Assembly: GCA_009773165.1 (NCBI GenBank)
Contig: WOUZ01000001.1
Span: 248,001 to 312,000 of the forward strand
DNA length: 64,000 nucleotides
Reading direction: 5' to 3'
Origin: Bacteroidota bacterium
GTDB taxonomy: Bacteria; Bacteroidota; Bacteroidia; Bacteroidales; F082
Shown here: one piece after another, positions 1 to 8,153 of the stretch
Numbering within the stretch: the stretch's first letter is position 1
Layout: every line of letters begins with the position of its first letter
Program-made: the position numbers and the translations under genes
The notes under the pieces: generated by a model
Databases searched by the model: none
Told to the model about the DNA's origin: nothing
Seen by the model: the letters and a program-made list of their open reading frames with translations, nothing else

Positions 1-581
1 GGAAAAACGCCTGTACGTTACATTACAACGACAATAACGATAAATTGAACGACGGCGATCTGCTGTTGCTCGATTTTGGCGCTGAATATGCCAATTATTC
101 TGCCGATCTCAGCCGTACTGTCCCTGTCAGCGGAAAATTCAGCGACAGACAACGTGCTTGTTATGAAGCGGTGTTGCGCGTTTTTAAGGCGGCCATCCCT
201 ATGTATGTGCCCGGAAATACCATCGCAAAAATCAACGAATCGGTGTGGATGATGATGGAAAAAGAGATGATCGATCTCGGACTTTTTTCGGCCGAAGATG
301 TTAGAAATCAAAACCCTGACGCGCCCATCTATAAAAAATTCCTCATGCATGGCGTGGCTCATCATATTGGCCTCGACGTGCACGATGTAGGCTCAAAATT
401 TACACCTCTCGCTCCCGGCATGGTGCTCACTTGCGAGCCCGGATTGTATATCAGAGAAGAGAAAATCGGCATTCGCATCGAAAATGATATTCTCGTTACA
501 GCCAACGGCCCTGTCGACCTGATGAAGGACATCCCTGTTGAAGCGGATGAAATTGAAGCATTAATGAATCACTCACTTTAA
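1..581 (+). CDS. Xaa-Pro aminopeptidase (M24B), C-terminal part, cut by left edge
   Basis: This is the catalytic half of a peptidase M24 protein that would remove N-terminal residues preceding proline. The frame is open to the window's left edge, so the start lies outside; the TTG at 45 is internal. The pita-bread metal ligands are visible in order: Asp in LLDFGAEY, Asp in SADLSRT, His in HGVAHHIGLDVHD, Glu in TCEPGLYI and Glu in IRIENDIL. These are the five residues that bind two divalent metals in aminopeptidase P. It ends 13 bases before a second, full-length M24 gene, so the two probably share a transcript. They are clearly paralogous but not close copies. Confidence 0.93.
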   Translation, partial: KNACTLHYNDNNDKLNDGDLLLLDFGAEYANYSADLSRTVPVSGKFSDRQRACYEAVLRVFKAAIPMYVPGNTIAKINESVWMMMEKEMIDLGLFSAEDVRNQNPDAPIYKKFLMHGVAHHIGLDVHDVGSKFTPLAPGMVLTCEPGLYIREEKIGIRIENDILVTANGPVDLMKDIPVEADEIEALMNHSL

Positions 582-594
582 AAAATTTATACCC

Positions 595-2016
595 ATGTTT
601 GCAAAACACGTATATGCCGACCGCAGAAACCGGCTCAAAAAAGAAATCACCGAAGGCATTGCCCTCTTTCCTTCAAATCCGGAAGCTTCGTTCAACTATC
701 CGGCCAATACCTATCATTACAGGCAGGATAGTCATTTCTCCTATTTCTTTGGCATCAACCTGCCGGGATTTACGGGATGCATCGACCTGGAGTCGGGCGA
801 AGAAATGGTGTTCGGTAATGATTTTGACATCGACGATATCATTTGGATGGGACCTCAGCCATCGGTTTCTGACCTTGCTGCTGAAGCAGGAGTTCATCAA
901 ACCTTTGCAAACGAAAAACTCCCTGATTACATCCGCAAAGCGCAGCAGCAGGGCCGGAAAATTCATTTCCTCCCTCCCTACCGCGGTAAGGTTATGATTG
1001 AATTATCGACCTTGCTCGGTATTGCTGCACAGGACGTGAAAGCCCTTGCAAGCATTGAGCTCATCAAAGCCGTTGTAAAACTCAAAGAAGTAAAAGACAG
1101 CCTCGAGATAGCTGAAATAGAAAAAGCTGTAGATGTCGCATGGCTGATGCACACCACCGCCATGAAGATGGCAAAACCGGGTATGGTTGAACAGGAAATT
1201 GCCGGAACTATCGAAGGCATAGCTTTGTCATATGGCGGAGCGGTGTCGTTTCCTATCATCCTGAGTGTTGACGGACAGACACTTCACAATCACAGCCATC
1301 ACAACATCTTAAAAGAAGGCCGCATGTTGGTTGTGGATGCAGGAGCTGAATTGCATTCATTGTATTCGAGCGACATAACCCGAACGCTACCTGTTGGTGG
1401 CAAATTCAATCAACGGCAGAAAGAAATCTACGAGATCGTTCTTAAAGCCAATATGGACAGCATTGCTGCCATCAGACCGGGCAAAGAATACCGCGAAAAC
1501 CATTTTCTTGCTGCCAGAGTAATTGCCGAAGGCCTTAAAGCCATTGGACTCATGAAAGGCGATGTGGATGAAGCTGTTGCTGCCGGCGCTCACACCCTGT
1601 TCTTCCCTCACGGACTGGGTCATATGATGGGCATGGATGTGCACGACCTCGAAAGTCTGGGAGAAAATTATGTCGGATATGATGAACACACCCATCGAGC
1701 CACACAATTTGGAACAGCATACCTGCGACTGGGCAAAAAACTCAATCCCGGATACGTACTCACCAACGAACCCGGCATTTATTTTATCCCTGCATTGATT
1801 GACAAGTTCCGTTCCGAAGGTAAATTCATGGATTTCGTTAACTACGATAAAGTGGAATCGTATAAGGATTTCGGTGGCATTCGTATTGAAGATGATATAC
1901 TTGTAACAGAAACTGGTCACCGGATTTTAGGCAAAGCCATCCCAAAATCGGTAAGTGAAGTGGAAGCTACCGCAGCTGAGTTGAGAGATTGGAACAAAAT
2001 ACCCGGAGTGTTTTAG
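595..2016 (+). CDS. aminopeptidase P family protein (M24B), full length
   Basis: A 473-residue Xaa-Pro aminopeptidase. It has an N-terminal AMP_N-type creatinase fold (about residues 1-150), where NYPANTYHYRQDSHFSYFFG is recognisable, and a C-terminal metallopeptidase domain. The predicted metal ligands are Asp248 (VVDAGAE), Asp260 (SSDITRT), His339 (PHGLGH), Glu392 (TNEPGIY) and Glu432 (RIEDDIL), all present, so it should be active. It probably acts in the cytoplasm on proline-containing peptides, since no signal peptide is seen. It starts 13 bases after the preceding paralogue and is followed by a strong hairpin terminator, so the pair forms an operon end. Confidence 0.95.
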   Translation: MFAKHVYADRRNRLKKEITEGIALFPSNPEASFNYPANTYHYRQDSHFSYFFGINLPGFTGCIDLESGEEMVFGNDFDIDDIIWMGPQPSVSDLAAEAGVHQTFANEKLPDYIRKAQQQGRKIHFLPPYRGKVMIELSTLLGIAAQDVKALASIELIKAVVKLKEVKDSLEIAEIEKAVDVAWLMHTTAMKMAKPGMVEQEIAGTIEGIALSYGGAVSFPIILSVDGQTLHNHSHHNILKEGRMLVVDAGAELHSLYSSDITRTLPVGGKFNQRQKEIYEIVLKANMDSIAAIRPGKEYRENHFLAARVIAEGLKAIGLMKGDVDEAVAAGAHTLFFPHGLGHMMGMDVHDLESLGENYVGYDEHTHRATQFGTAYLRLGKKLNPGYVLTNEPGIYFIPALIDKFRSEGKFMDFVNYDKVESYKDFGGIRIEDDILVTETGHRILGKAIPKSVSEVEATAAELRDWNKIPGVF

Positions 2017-2096
2017 TTTGGCACAAACATTCAACTTGCAAAACGCTACCTGACTGAGAATTACATTTTATAGATCCTAAGAAACAAAACCAAAAA

Positions 2097-2133
2097 CACA
2101 GTCCGGCCATCGTGGCTGAGACTGTGCTTTTTA
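2097..2133 (+). terminator. intrinsic terminator of the aminopeptidase operon
   Basis: The arms CACAGTC (2097-2103) and GACTGTG (2120-2126) pair, with a further inner stem GCCA/TGGC at 2106-2116, followed by CTTTTTA. It lies 80 bases after the stop of the second aminopeptidase. Confidence 0.8.
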
Positions 2134-2139
2134 TAACCC

Positions 2140-2170
2140 AAAGCCGGCCAACTCATCACCGGCTTTTCAA
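2140..2170. terminator. GC-rich hairpin beside a gene relic
   Basis: AAAGCCGG (2140-2147) pairs with CCGGCTTT (2159-2166). Its position relative to the relic at 2176-2244 matches the position of the similar hairpin at 3811-3840 relative to the intact DUF5777 gene. It is probably the terminator of a lost minus-strand gene and can still act on either strand. Confidence 0.6.
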
Positions 2171-2175
2171 TTTTG

Positions 2176-2244
2176 TTAATCGCTGAAGCTTTCAGGTTTC
2201 TGAAGTGCGGAATTACGCATAGATATCTTACTTGCTTTCAACAT
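2176..2244 (-). pseudogene. 3'-end relic of a DUF5777-like gene
   Basis: Read on the minus strand, these 22 codons end in LQKPESFSD and a stop. The intact DUF5777 gene at 3849-4778 ends in LKKPESFRD and a stop. The base-level match runs from the shared terminator stem through about 45 bases of the coding end (2159-2202 against 3831-3874) with only a few differences. The similarity fades further upstream, where ISMRNSA faces ISRTFV. I infer the tail of a deleted or decayed paralogue. A coincidental short ORF cannot be excluded, but the joint conservation of coding end and terminator argues against it. Confidence 0.5.
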
Positions 2245-2344
2245 TTTGGCTCGTGTTAACCCTTTGGGTCATTAGCGCTTTCACAGCGGTCTCAATTTCT
2301 TTAATTCAAAAATGGCATGTCTTTATTGACCGTCTTAGTAATTT

Positions 2345-2377
2345 AAACCGGTACAAGATTTCCTTTTCCGGTTTTTT
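2345..2377 (+). terminator. weak hairpin with T-run
   Basis: AAACCGG (2345-2351) pairs with CCGGTTT (2368-2374) around a 16-base loop, followed by more T residues. No gene ends immediately before it, so it may be a remnant or may belong to a lost transcript. Confidence 0.45.
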
Positions 2378-2398
2378 TATGAAAAAAATATGGTAGTT

Positions 2399-2429
2399 TT
2401 TGCATATTTCAATACAATGTATATATTTG
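2399..2429 (+). promoter_or_regulatory. Bacteroidota promoter, -33 TTTG and -7 TATATTTG
   Basis: TTTG at 2399-2402 and TATATTTG at 2422-2429 are separated by 19 bases, an exact fit to the Bacteroidota sigma-ABfr consensus TTTG-N19-21-TAnnTTTG. It points to the cytochrome gene that starts 260 bases downstream. Confidence 0.7.
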
Positions 2430-2689
2430 CCCTCTCTGGACTAGAAGACTACTAATTTTAACTACTTCACATCATTCACTTTTACAATAAACTTATTGTG
2501 CTTTTGCATACTATCGTAAGTTGAAATTAGTTGAAATTTCCGATAAAGTATTGCATATGTGTCAATTATTAAAAAAGACATTGATTCAGCATACTAAGTC
2601 GATTGCTTATTTATGAATAGAAATAGTACTTTACACGCTTAACCTGAACTGAGAATTAAACTTATTGTTAAACTAAATCTTCTTTTATC
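2430..2689 (+). other. long AT-rich leader ahead of the cytochrome gene
   Basis: This 260-base stretch lies between a good promoter and the cytochrome start codon. I see no convincing gene in it. A sequence near 2620 (TACTTTAC) is a poor second -7 element. It may be a long untranslated leader. Confidence 0.35.
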
Positions 2690-3658
2690 ATGAAAAAAGC
2701 CATTATACTATTTATCATCCTTTTACTGATTCTTTTAGGAGCTTACAGTTATTTAAACTTAGCGTTCCCAAAAGTTGGACCTGCAACTGATATGGTTATC
2801 GAAATCACTCCTGAACGAGTTGAAAGGGGTGAGTATCTTGCATATCACGTGATGCTTTGCATGGATTGCCATGCTGAACGTGACTGGAGTCTTTTTAGTG
2901 GCCCGCCAACACCCGGAACAGAAGGCGCTGGTGGCGACCGTTTTGATCAAAGCATGGGATTTCCGGGCGAATTTTTTGCACGTAATATTACACCTGCTGG
3001 TATTGGAGACTGGACCGATGGTGAGCTTTATCGTCTGATAACAACAGGTGTTAAAAAAGATGGCGACCCCATTTTCCCTGTGATGCCCTACCTGAATTAC
3101 GGCAAAATGGATCCCGAAGATATCAAATCTGTTATCGCTTTTTTGCGAACAATAAAACCTGTTCAAGCAAGTCATCCGGAATCAAAACCTGATTTTCCTT
3201 TTAATTTAATCCTGCGAACACTTCCTCAAAATGCTTCACCAAAGCCAATTCCATCAAAAGATGACCATTTAGCTTATGGTGAATATTTGCTTAACGCAGC
3301 CGCTTGTGCCGACTGTCACACCAAATTCGAAAAAGGAAAATACGTAGGTGATTTTTTAGCTGGAGGCAGAGAGTTTAAGTTTCCTGATGGCAGCATTTTA
3401 CGCAGTTCCAACCTAACTCCGCATGAAACCGGCTTGAAAAACTGGACAAGCAAGATGTTTGTTGAGAAGTTCAAAACATTTGTTGACAGCTCCTATGTTC
3501 ATCAGGTTGTTCAACCAGGTGAATTTCAATCCATCATGCCCTGGGCCATGTATGCCGGCATGAAAACCAGCGATCTTGAAGCAATTTTTGCCTATATACA
3601 AACCTTGCCTCCTTCAGAAAATCTGGTTGAAAAACATGTTCCGGCCAAAGTGAAGTGA
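2690..3658 (+). CDS. diheme c-type cytochrome, membrane-anchored
   Basis: A 322-residue periplasm-facing cytochrome. Residues 4-26 form a hydrophobic N-terminal anchor without an obvious lipobox. Two heme c sites follow: CMDCH at 57-61 and CADCH at 206-210. The spacing indicates two repeated cytochrome c domains of the type seen in the cytochrome subunits of alcohol and gluconate dehydrogenases. The Met ligands are plausibly in FPVMPYL and SIMPWAM, one after each heme site. No dehydrogenase subunit lies next to it, so the electron donor is unknown. It stands alone with its own promoter upstream and a bidirectional terminator downstream. It probably carries electrons in the periplasm. Confidence 0.88.
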   Translation: MKKAIILFIILLLILLGAYSYLNLAFPKVGPATDMVIEITPERVERGEYLAYHVMLCMDCHAERDWSLFSGPPTPGTEGAGGDRFDQSMGFPGEFFARNITPAGIGDWTDGELYRLITTGVKKDGDPIFPVMPYLNYGKMDPEDIKSVIAFLRTIKPVQASHPESKPDFPFNLILRTLPQNASPKPIPSKDDHLAYGEYLLNAAACADCHTKFEKGKYVGDFLAGGREFKFPDGSILRSSNLTPHETGLKNWTSKMFVEKFKTFVDSSYVHQVVQPGEFQSIMPWAMYAGMKTSDLEAIFAYIQTLPPSENLVEKHVPAKVK

Positions 3659-3810
3659 TTGAATAATTCGAGCCGAATGAAATTCTGATGATTTCATCAA
3701 TCTACGCATGTCATTTCTTCTGAAAGCCCGTTTGATAATACTTTGAAGGGGCATAAATCAGAAGGAAACCGGTTCAGTTTTCGACTCAATAAGCTGACTT
3801 CATTTCATAA

Positions 3811-3840
3811 AAAAAGCCGGTGATGATTTCGCCGGCTTTT
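3811..3840. terminator. bidirectional intrinsic terminator
   Basis: AAAAGCCGG (3812-3820) pairs with CCGGCTTTT (3832-3840), with A- and T-runs on both sides. It sits between the convergent cytochrome (plus) and DUF5777 (minus) genes and can serve both. Confidence 0.85.
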
Positions 3841-3848
3841 CGATTTCA

Positions 3849-4778
3849 TTAATCGCGGAAGCTTTCAGGTTTCTTCAGCACGAAAGTGCGTGAGATGTTG
3901 AATCCAAAAAACAAGTCGCCTTTACCCCATTTTCCCGAGGTCTCGCTGATGAAAGCTCGTTCAAACATAGCATTTCCATTGCTTACATGAAGCTGGAAAA
4001 CATGCCCGCCGGTCTCGATATCGATTCCAACCGAGAGCACATCGGTATGTGGCAGAGTTGTTTGGTCATCAGGATAATAAAAATACTCCGCATTGACCGA
4101 AACGCGCTGTGTTACTTTATACCTGCCTCCAAGTCCAACAGCGAATGAGGTGTTTTCGTCCTGCCGTGTTGGCACAAGATTTTTATGTATGACCGTCGGA
4201 GACAGCTGCAAGCTTAGGGCATTGCTGAACTTACGGGCAATCAGCAGCTGATTCACATACGAAACCCTTGAGCTGAAATGATTGTCGCGGTCGGGGACTG
4301 CCCATTTTAAGCTATTCACAGCAATTGCTCCCACATAAGCAACAGTAAATGGCATCCGGACAGAACCTGTGCTTTGACGCAAAAGCTTGGCTTTTACAAA
4401 GCCATCATAGGTTTTTTCCCATGTACTGCGACCAACACCTACAGAAATGTAATCGTTGATGCCATATTCAAAACCCATCCGCATTGTAGCTCTGTCGAGA
4501 CCAAACAAATCGTAAATACCGCTGTTCAAAGCACCAAAATTATGCTGTATGAGAAAAAGCAGATTACCTGACGCAGGATTTTCAACTGCATGTCCATACA
4601 CAACACGGGTCGATTTAAACGTAGCATAAGTTAATTCGCGTGCCGGCTTCTCCTCCTCGAAGAGTGCCATGAGGTTATCCTGTGCAGCAACCGGATATGC
4701 CATCATCAGCAACCCTGCGATCAGCAAAGGAAGCAGCCTGATTTTCATTGGCAGGATCAATCGGTAATTCTTTTTCAT
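3849..4778 (-). CDS. DUF5777 family outer-membrane beta-barrel protein
   Basis: A 309-residue exported protein. The signal peptide ends near PVAAQD. An internal ATG at 4748 (MKIRLLP) gives a more typical signal peptide and may be the true start. After a short linker the sequence alternates polar and hydrophobic residues and ends in a barrel-like strand, as in DUF5777 proteins, which have no settled function. In Bacteroidota such genes often sit beside cytochrome and YceI genes. Here the two c-type cytochrome lipoproteins lie immediately upstream on the same strand. A role as the outer-membrane partner of these cytochromes is my inference. A similar 3' end occurs as a relic at 2176-2244. Confidence 0.8.
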   Translation of the reverse strand: MKKNYRLILPMKIRLLPLLIAGLLMMAYPVAAQDNLMALFEEEKPARELTYATFKSTRVVYGHAVENPASGNLLFLIQHNFGALNSGIYDLFGLDRATMRMGFEYGINDYISVGVGRSTWEKTYDGFVKAKLLRQSTGSVRMPFTVAYVGAIAVNSLKWAVPDRDNHFSSRVSYVNQLLIARKFSNALSLQLSPTVIHKNLVPTRQDENTSFAVGLGGRYKVTQRVSVNAEYFYYPDDQTTLPHTDVLSVGIDIETGGHVFQLHVSNGNAMFERAFISETSGKWGKGDLFFGFNISRTFVLKKPESFRD

Positions 4779-4928
4779 TGTTTATGGTTTTTTGAGGTTA
4801 GGATTATTAAAACAGGTACTGGTAGTCTTGGATTAGAGGGTGGTTTTAAATGATTTTCAACTGCTCAGTTAAAAGACTTTTCAACAAAGCCCATCAGCCA
4901 CTAACAACTAACCTCTTATCACTCTACT

Positions 4929-5315
4929 CTAGTTATTTAGTTTTCCCTGAGCTATCCATGCATCAATTTGGCTGATAGTGCAATCGCTCAATTTGTTACC
5001 ACCCTGAGGCATCGCCGAGAAACCTGATTCGTGTTTGATAGCACCTAAAAATCTGCCGCCATCCACTGCTGCGACAATTTCGGCATGACTGCCAAGTCGA
5101 ACGCCACCCGAAGCTCCCGGACCACTGTGACAGCTTACACAATTATTATTGATAGCAGGCTGTACCGTGGCTGAAAAAGAAACATTCTCTGTGTTGCATC
5201 CGTTGTCCGGGTAAAGATCTTCCTCGTTATCTTTGAAACATGCAGTTGCCATGAAGGTGATAACTCCTATCAGTATGGCGCTTTTTAATCCGCGTTTAAT
5301 TGTTTGGTGTCCCAT
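4929..5315 (-). CDS. single-heme c-type cytochrome lipoprotein
   Basis: A 128-residue protein with a lipobox ending at Cys26 (MATAC) and one heme c site, CVSCH at 59-63. The likely axial Met is in FSAMPQGG. The reading frame extends further upstream, but the ATG at 5315 begins a proper lipoprotein signal and overlaps the previous gene by 20 bases, so I chose it. From the heme domain onward it is strongly similar to the second half of the preceding protein: both contain VSFSA, FSAMPQ and GNKLSDCTI. A tandem duplication is therefore likely. It is probably attached to a membrane and transfers electrons with its neighbour. Confidence 0.85.
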   Translation of the reverse strand: MGHQTIKRGLKSAILIGVITFMATACFKDNEEDLYPDNGCNTENVSFSATVQPAINNNCVSCHSGPGASGGVRLGSHAEIVAAVDGGRFLGAIKHESGFSAMPQGGNKLSDCTISQIDAWIAQGKLNN

Positions 5316-6003
5316 TTTCGATCCATTTTTTAATTTGAGTAATAGTACAATCTGATAATTTATTTCCGTTTTGAGGCATAGCTGAAAATCCTGATTCCCA
5401 GCGCACAGCACCTAAGAGTCTTCCACCCGAAGCTGCTGATGCAATTTGCTGGTGGTTCGTTAAACTTATCCCGCCCGAAGGTGAAACTCCGCTGTGACAT
5501 CCGAGACAAGAATTTTGTACCACAGGCCAGATATGTGCGCTGAAACTTACATTCAACGTGTCGCACGAAGTTGATTCACATGCGTTATCTTTTGCTCCCT
5601 GACTGATCCACTTTGTGATTTTCGCAATTTGTTCAGCTGACAATGGCTGTCGAGGCGATGGAGGCATCCTGTCCTCAGGATTATCATCGGTGAGCACTTC
5701 AATTAAGTCGCTTTCACCCGGATTACCGGCACGTACCTTACCTGATGCAATTACTGAAGCATAATTGGTTAAAATCACCCCTTCGCTTGCAGTACCCGGA
5801 TCGTGACATCCTGCAACACCGCAACTAGAAATTAGCAAAGGGAGCACTTCGTTCTGAAAATATACTGTATCAGGATCGCAATTATCTGTAACGATTGGCG
5901 GGTCAACAGGGATAACAGGGTCAACGGGATCATGTTTACAACTCATGATAATTGCTGTTAGACCCAATAAAACGATTATTTTTCTGATTTTCATGTGATT
6001 CAT
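5296..6003 (-). CDS. two-domain c-type cytochrome lipoprotein with a CX4CH heme site
   Basis: A 235-residue lipoprotein; the lipobox is IIMSC with Cys22. An alternative ATG at 5994 would shorten it by three residues. Domain one carries an unusual CX4CH motif (CGVAGCH, 61-67) and a candidate axial Met in DRMPPSP. CX4CH heme sites are known in some multiheme cytochromes, for example Geobacter families. Domain two carries CLGCH and FSAMPQ and closely matches the downstream single-heme protein. It is the first gene of a minus-strand cluster with that protein and the DUF5777 barrel. It resembles PSCyt-type cytochrome domains. Its redox partner is not visible here. Confidence 0.83.
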   Translation of the reverse strand: MNHMKIRKIIVLLGLTAIIMSCKHDPVDPVIPVDPPIVTDNCDPDTVYFQNEVLPLLISSCGVAGCHDPGTASEGVILTNYASVIASGKVRAGNPGESDLIEVLTDDNPEDRMPPSPRQPLSAEQIAKITKWISQGAKDNACESTSCDTLNVSFSAHIWPVVQNSCLGCHSGVSPSGGISLTNHQQIASAASGGRLLGAVRWESGFSAMPQNGNKLSDCTITQIKKWIENGTPNN

Positions 6004-6342
6004 ATTTGCAACAAAGATGTATTAATCCAAAAAACCGGCTAAACTATTCTTTCTGAACAGGAAGTTTTTTATGCTGAACAGGTATATTCTACCGATTATC
6101 TACATCATAAAATTTCCTGACAGGTTCTTATATTCTTCTCATTGATTTAGAAAAATCGCCAAATCTTCAACTTTTTTAGAAGCTGCATCCTGAATATTTT
6201 AAAGTGAACCGGGCACTTATCAAAAAGTTTTAAGGAACAATATTTTAACTTCACCGCTACTAATAAAAAATCATAAAACAATTTTGTTCATTACACATCT
6301 AAATATTTATATTTGCCTGAATATCATCAAACCATCTTAAAT
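6004..6342. other. divergent intergenic region
   Basis: This stretch separates the divergently transcribed cytochrome and flavoprotein genes. I see no gene. It contains the strong plus-strand promoter at 6283-6315. On the minus strand, CATCTTTG just upstream of 6003 is a one-mismatch -7 candidate for the cytochrome cluster. Confidence 0.5.
6283..6315 (+). promoter_or_regulatory. Bacteroidota promoter of the SQR-like gene
   Basis: TTTG at 6283-6286 and TATATTTG at 6308-6315 are separated by 21 bases, matching TTTG-N19-21-TAnnTTTG exactly. The last three bases of the -7 box form the TTG at 6313, which would otherwise look like a start codon. This supports the ATG at 6343. Confidence 0.8.
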
Positions 6343-7800
6343 ATGGCAACAATTGTCGTTTTGGGAGCTGGAATTGCCGGGCATACCGCAGCCGCCTTCA
6401 TCCGTAAAAAATTAAACAAAAAACATCAGGTGATCGTCGTTACACCTAATGCCTATTACCAATGGATTCCTTCGAATATTTGGGTAGGCGTTGGCCGTAT
6501 GACCGTCGATCAGGTGCGTTTCAAATTAGAACCCCTCTACAAACGATGGGGCATCGACTACCGACAGGCGAGAGCCCTCAGCATCCACCCCGAGGGGGAA
6601 ACGGCTTCTGCAAAACCCTTTGTAACCATCGAGTACACCGACGAAAATAACCGCGGAAGACTCGAAAAAGTTGCTTACGACTATCTGGTAAATGCCACCG
6701 GTCCGAAACTTAACTTCGACGCCACCGAAGGTATTGGTCCGGGTAAAAACACTGTTTCTGTATGTTCCTACGACCATGCAGCCCATGCCTGGACTAAACT
6801 TCAGGAGGCCTTCCTGAAAATGGAGCGCGGCGAAAAACAGAGATTTGTCATAGGTGTTGGTCACCCAATGGCAACATGTCAGGGTGCTGCTTTCGAATAT
6901 ATTTTGAATGTTGCCTTTGAGATCAGAAAGCGAAAATTGGAAAACATGGCCGAAATAACCTGGATCACCAACGAGTATGAGTTGGGCGATTTCGGTATGG
7001 GAGGCGCTCATATTAAAAGAGGCGGGTATATAACTTCAACAAAAGTGTTCGCCGAGTCGTTCCTTCGCGAAAACAATATCAAATGGATTAAAAGAGCAGG
7101 TGTTTTAAAAGTCGAACCCGGAGTGATTCATTATGAAACACTTGACGGGGAAAAGAAATCACAGGAATTTGATTTCTCAATGCTCATCCCATCTTTTGCA
7201 GGTGTTGGCATCAAAGCTTACGACCAACAGGGCTCAGACATCTCTTCAAAGCTTTTTGCTCCCAATGGTCTGATGAAAGTTGATGCTGATTACACTCCAA
7301 AACCGTTTGAAGACTGGAGTATCAACGATTGGCCTTCAACCTATAGAAGCCCGGCATACCCAAATATTTTCGCTCCAGGAATCGCTTTTGCACCTCCTCA
7401 CAGCATCTCAAAACCAATGACAAGTAAGTCGGGATTATCCATATTCCCAACACCACCCCGAACAGGTATGCCTTCAGGTGTTATGGGGAAAATTACCGCC
7501 TTGAATATTATTAACCTCGTCAACAAAGGCGAGCATGAATTGAAACACCGTGCCAGCATGGGGAAAATGGGAGCTGCCTGCATTGTTTCTGCCGGCTATG
7601 GAATGACCTCAGGCGCTGCTGCAACAATGACTGTGTTTCCTATCGTACCCGATTTCAACACCTATCCCGAATATGGCCGCAGCATCGGCTATACCATGGG
7701 AGAGGCCGGACTGGCTGGGCATTGGATGAAATGGTTCATGCATTATATGTTTTTACATAAAGCCAAAGGCTATCCTTTCTGGTATCTGTTGCCCGAATAA
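6343..7800 (+). CDS. sulfide:quinone oxidoreductase-like FAD flavoprotein
   Basis: A 485-residue protein beginning MATIVVLGAGIAG, where the N-terminal GxGxxG dinucleotide fold (residues 8-13) binds FAD. Cysteines Cys141 (VCSYD), Cys179 (TCQGA) and Cys413 (ACIVS) have the order and spacing of the three redox cysteines of sulfide:quinone oxidoreductases. These oxidise sulfide and reduce membrane quinone from the inner membrane surface. Flavocytochrome c sulfide dehydrogenase and type II NADH dehydrogenase belong to the same superfamily and are the main alternatives. The ATG at 6343 was chosen because the upstream TTG is part of the promoter. A 52-residue protein follows 41 bases later, probably on the same transcript. 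Confidence 0.85.
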   Translation: MATIVVLGAGIAGHTAAAFIRKKLNKKHQVIVVTPNAYYQWIPSNIWVGVGRMTVDQVRFKLEPLYKRWGIDYRQARALSIHPEGETASAKPFVTIEYTDENNRGRLEKVAYDYLVNATGPKLNFDATEGIGPGKNTVSVCSYDHAAHAWTKLQEAFLKMERGEKQRFVIGVGHPMATCQGAAFEYILNVAFEIRKRKLENMAEITWITNEYELGDFGMGGAHIKRGGYITSTKVFAESFLRENNIKWIKRAGVLKVEPGVIHYETLDGEKKSQEFDFSMLIPSFAGVGIKAYDQQGSDISSKLFAPNGLMKVDADYTPKPFEDWSINDWPSTYRSPAYPNIFAPGIAFAPPHSISKPMTSKSGLSIFPTPPRTGMPSGVMGKITALNIINLVNKGEHELKHRASMGKMGAACIVSAGYGMTSGAAATMTVFPIVPDFNTYPEYGRSIGYTMGEAGLAGHWMKWFMHYMFLHKAKGYPFWYLLPE

Positions 7801-7841
7801 ACTACTCCAAAATATACTTCTAATTCAAACCATAAAATATC

Positions 7842-8000
7842 ATGAGCAATAAAACGATAACCCCTTACAGCGAAGAATCATATCCACCGGTGCCAACAAG
7901 GTCAACACGCTTCTGGAGAAGCTTTGTGCCTTGGCAGGCCTTTCGTTTCTTTATCCTCAACCTCAAAATCATTCGTATTGTGGTTGGAGGGCATTCCTGA
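7842..8000 (+). CDS. small basic, aromatic-rich protein next to the SQR-like gene
   Basis: A 52-residue ORF beginning MSNKTITPYSEESYPP and ending IVVGGHS. I do not recognise a family. The first half is polar and proline-rich; the second half (FWRSFVPWQAFRFF, then LNLKIIRIVVGG) is amphipathic to hydrophobic with several Trp, Phe and Arg residues, suggesting a membrane-surface helix. It begins 41 bases after the flavoprotein stop with an ATG, and codon use looks like real coding sequence. I infer a small partner or membrane anchor of the flavoprotein. It would be missed by length cut-offs. Confidence 0.65.
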   Translation: MSNKTITPYSEESYPPVPTRSTRFWRSFVPWQAFRFFILNLKIIRIVVGGHS

Positions 8001-8153
8001 AAAAACGTTGTTGTGGTTTGCTGAAAAATTTACACTTACTGAATTTGGTGTAAATCTTCCTGCTGCTTTTGGTGTACCAAACAAAAACCCGTGTTTGACA
8101 TTCATTCAATCTGCATTAAATCAGTTCTTTATAAGTTCTGATACTAAAAGCAA

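Noticed and set aside
2250-2320. Minus-strand 25-codon frame ending TSQNVESK
   Set aside because: It has no start codon, is closed by stops on both sides and has no match to a known family, so it is probably chance.
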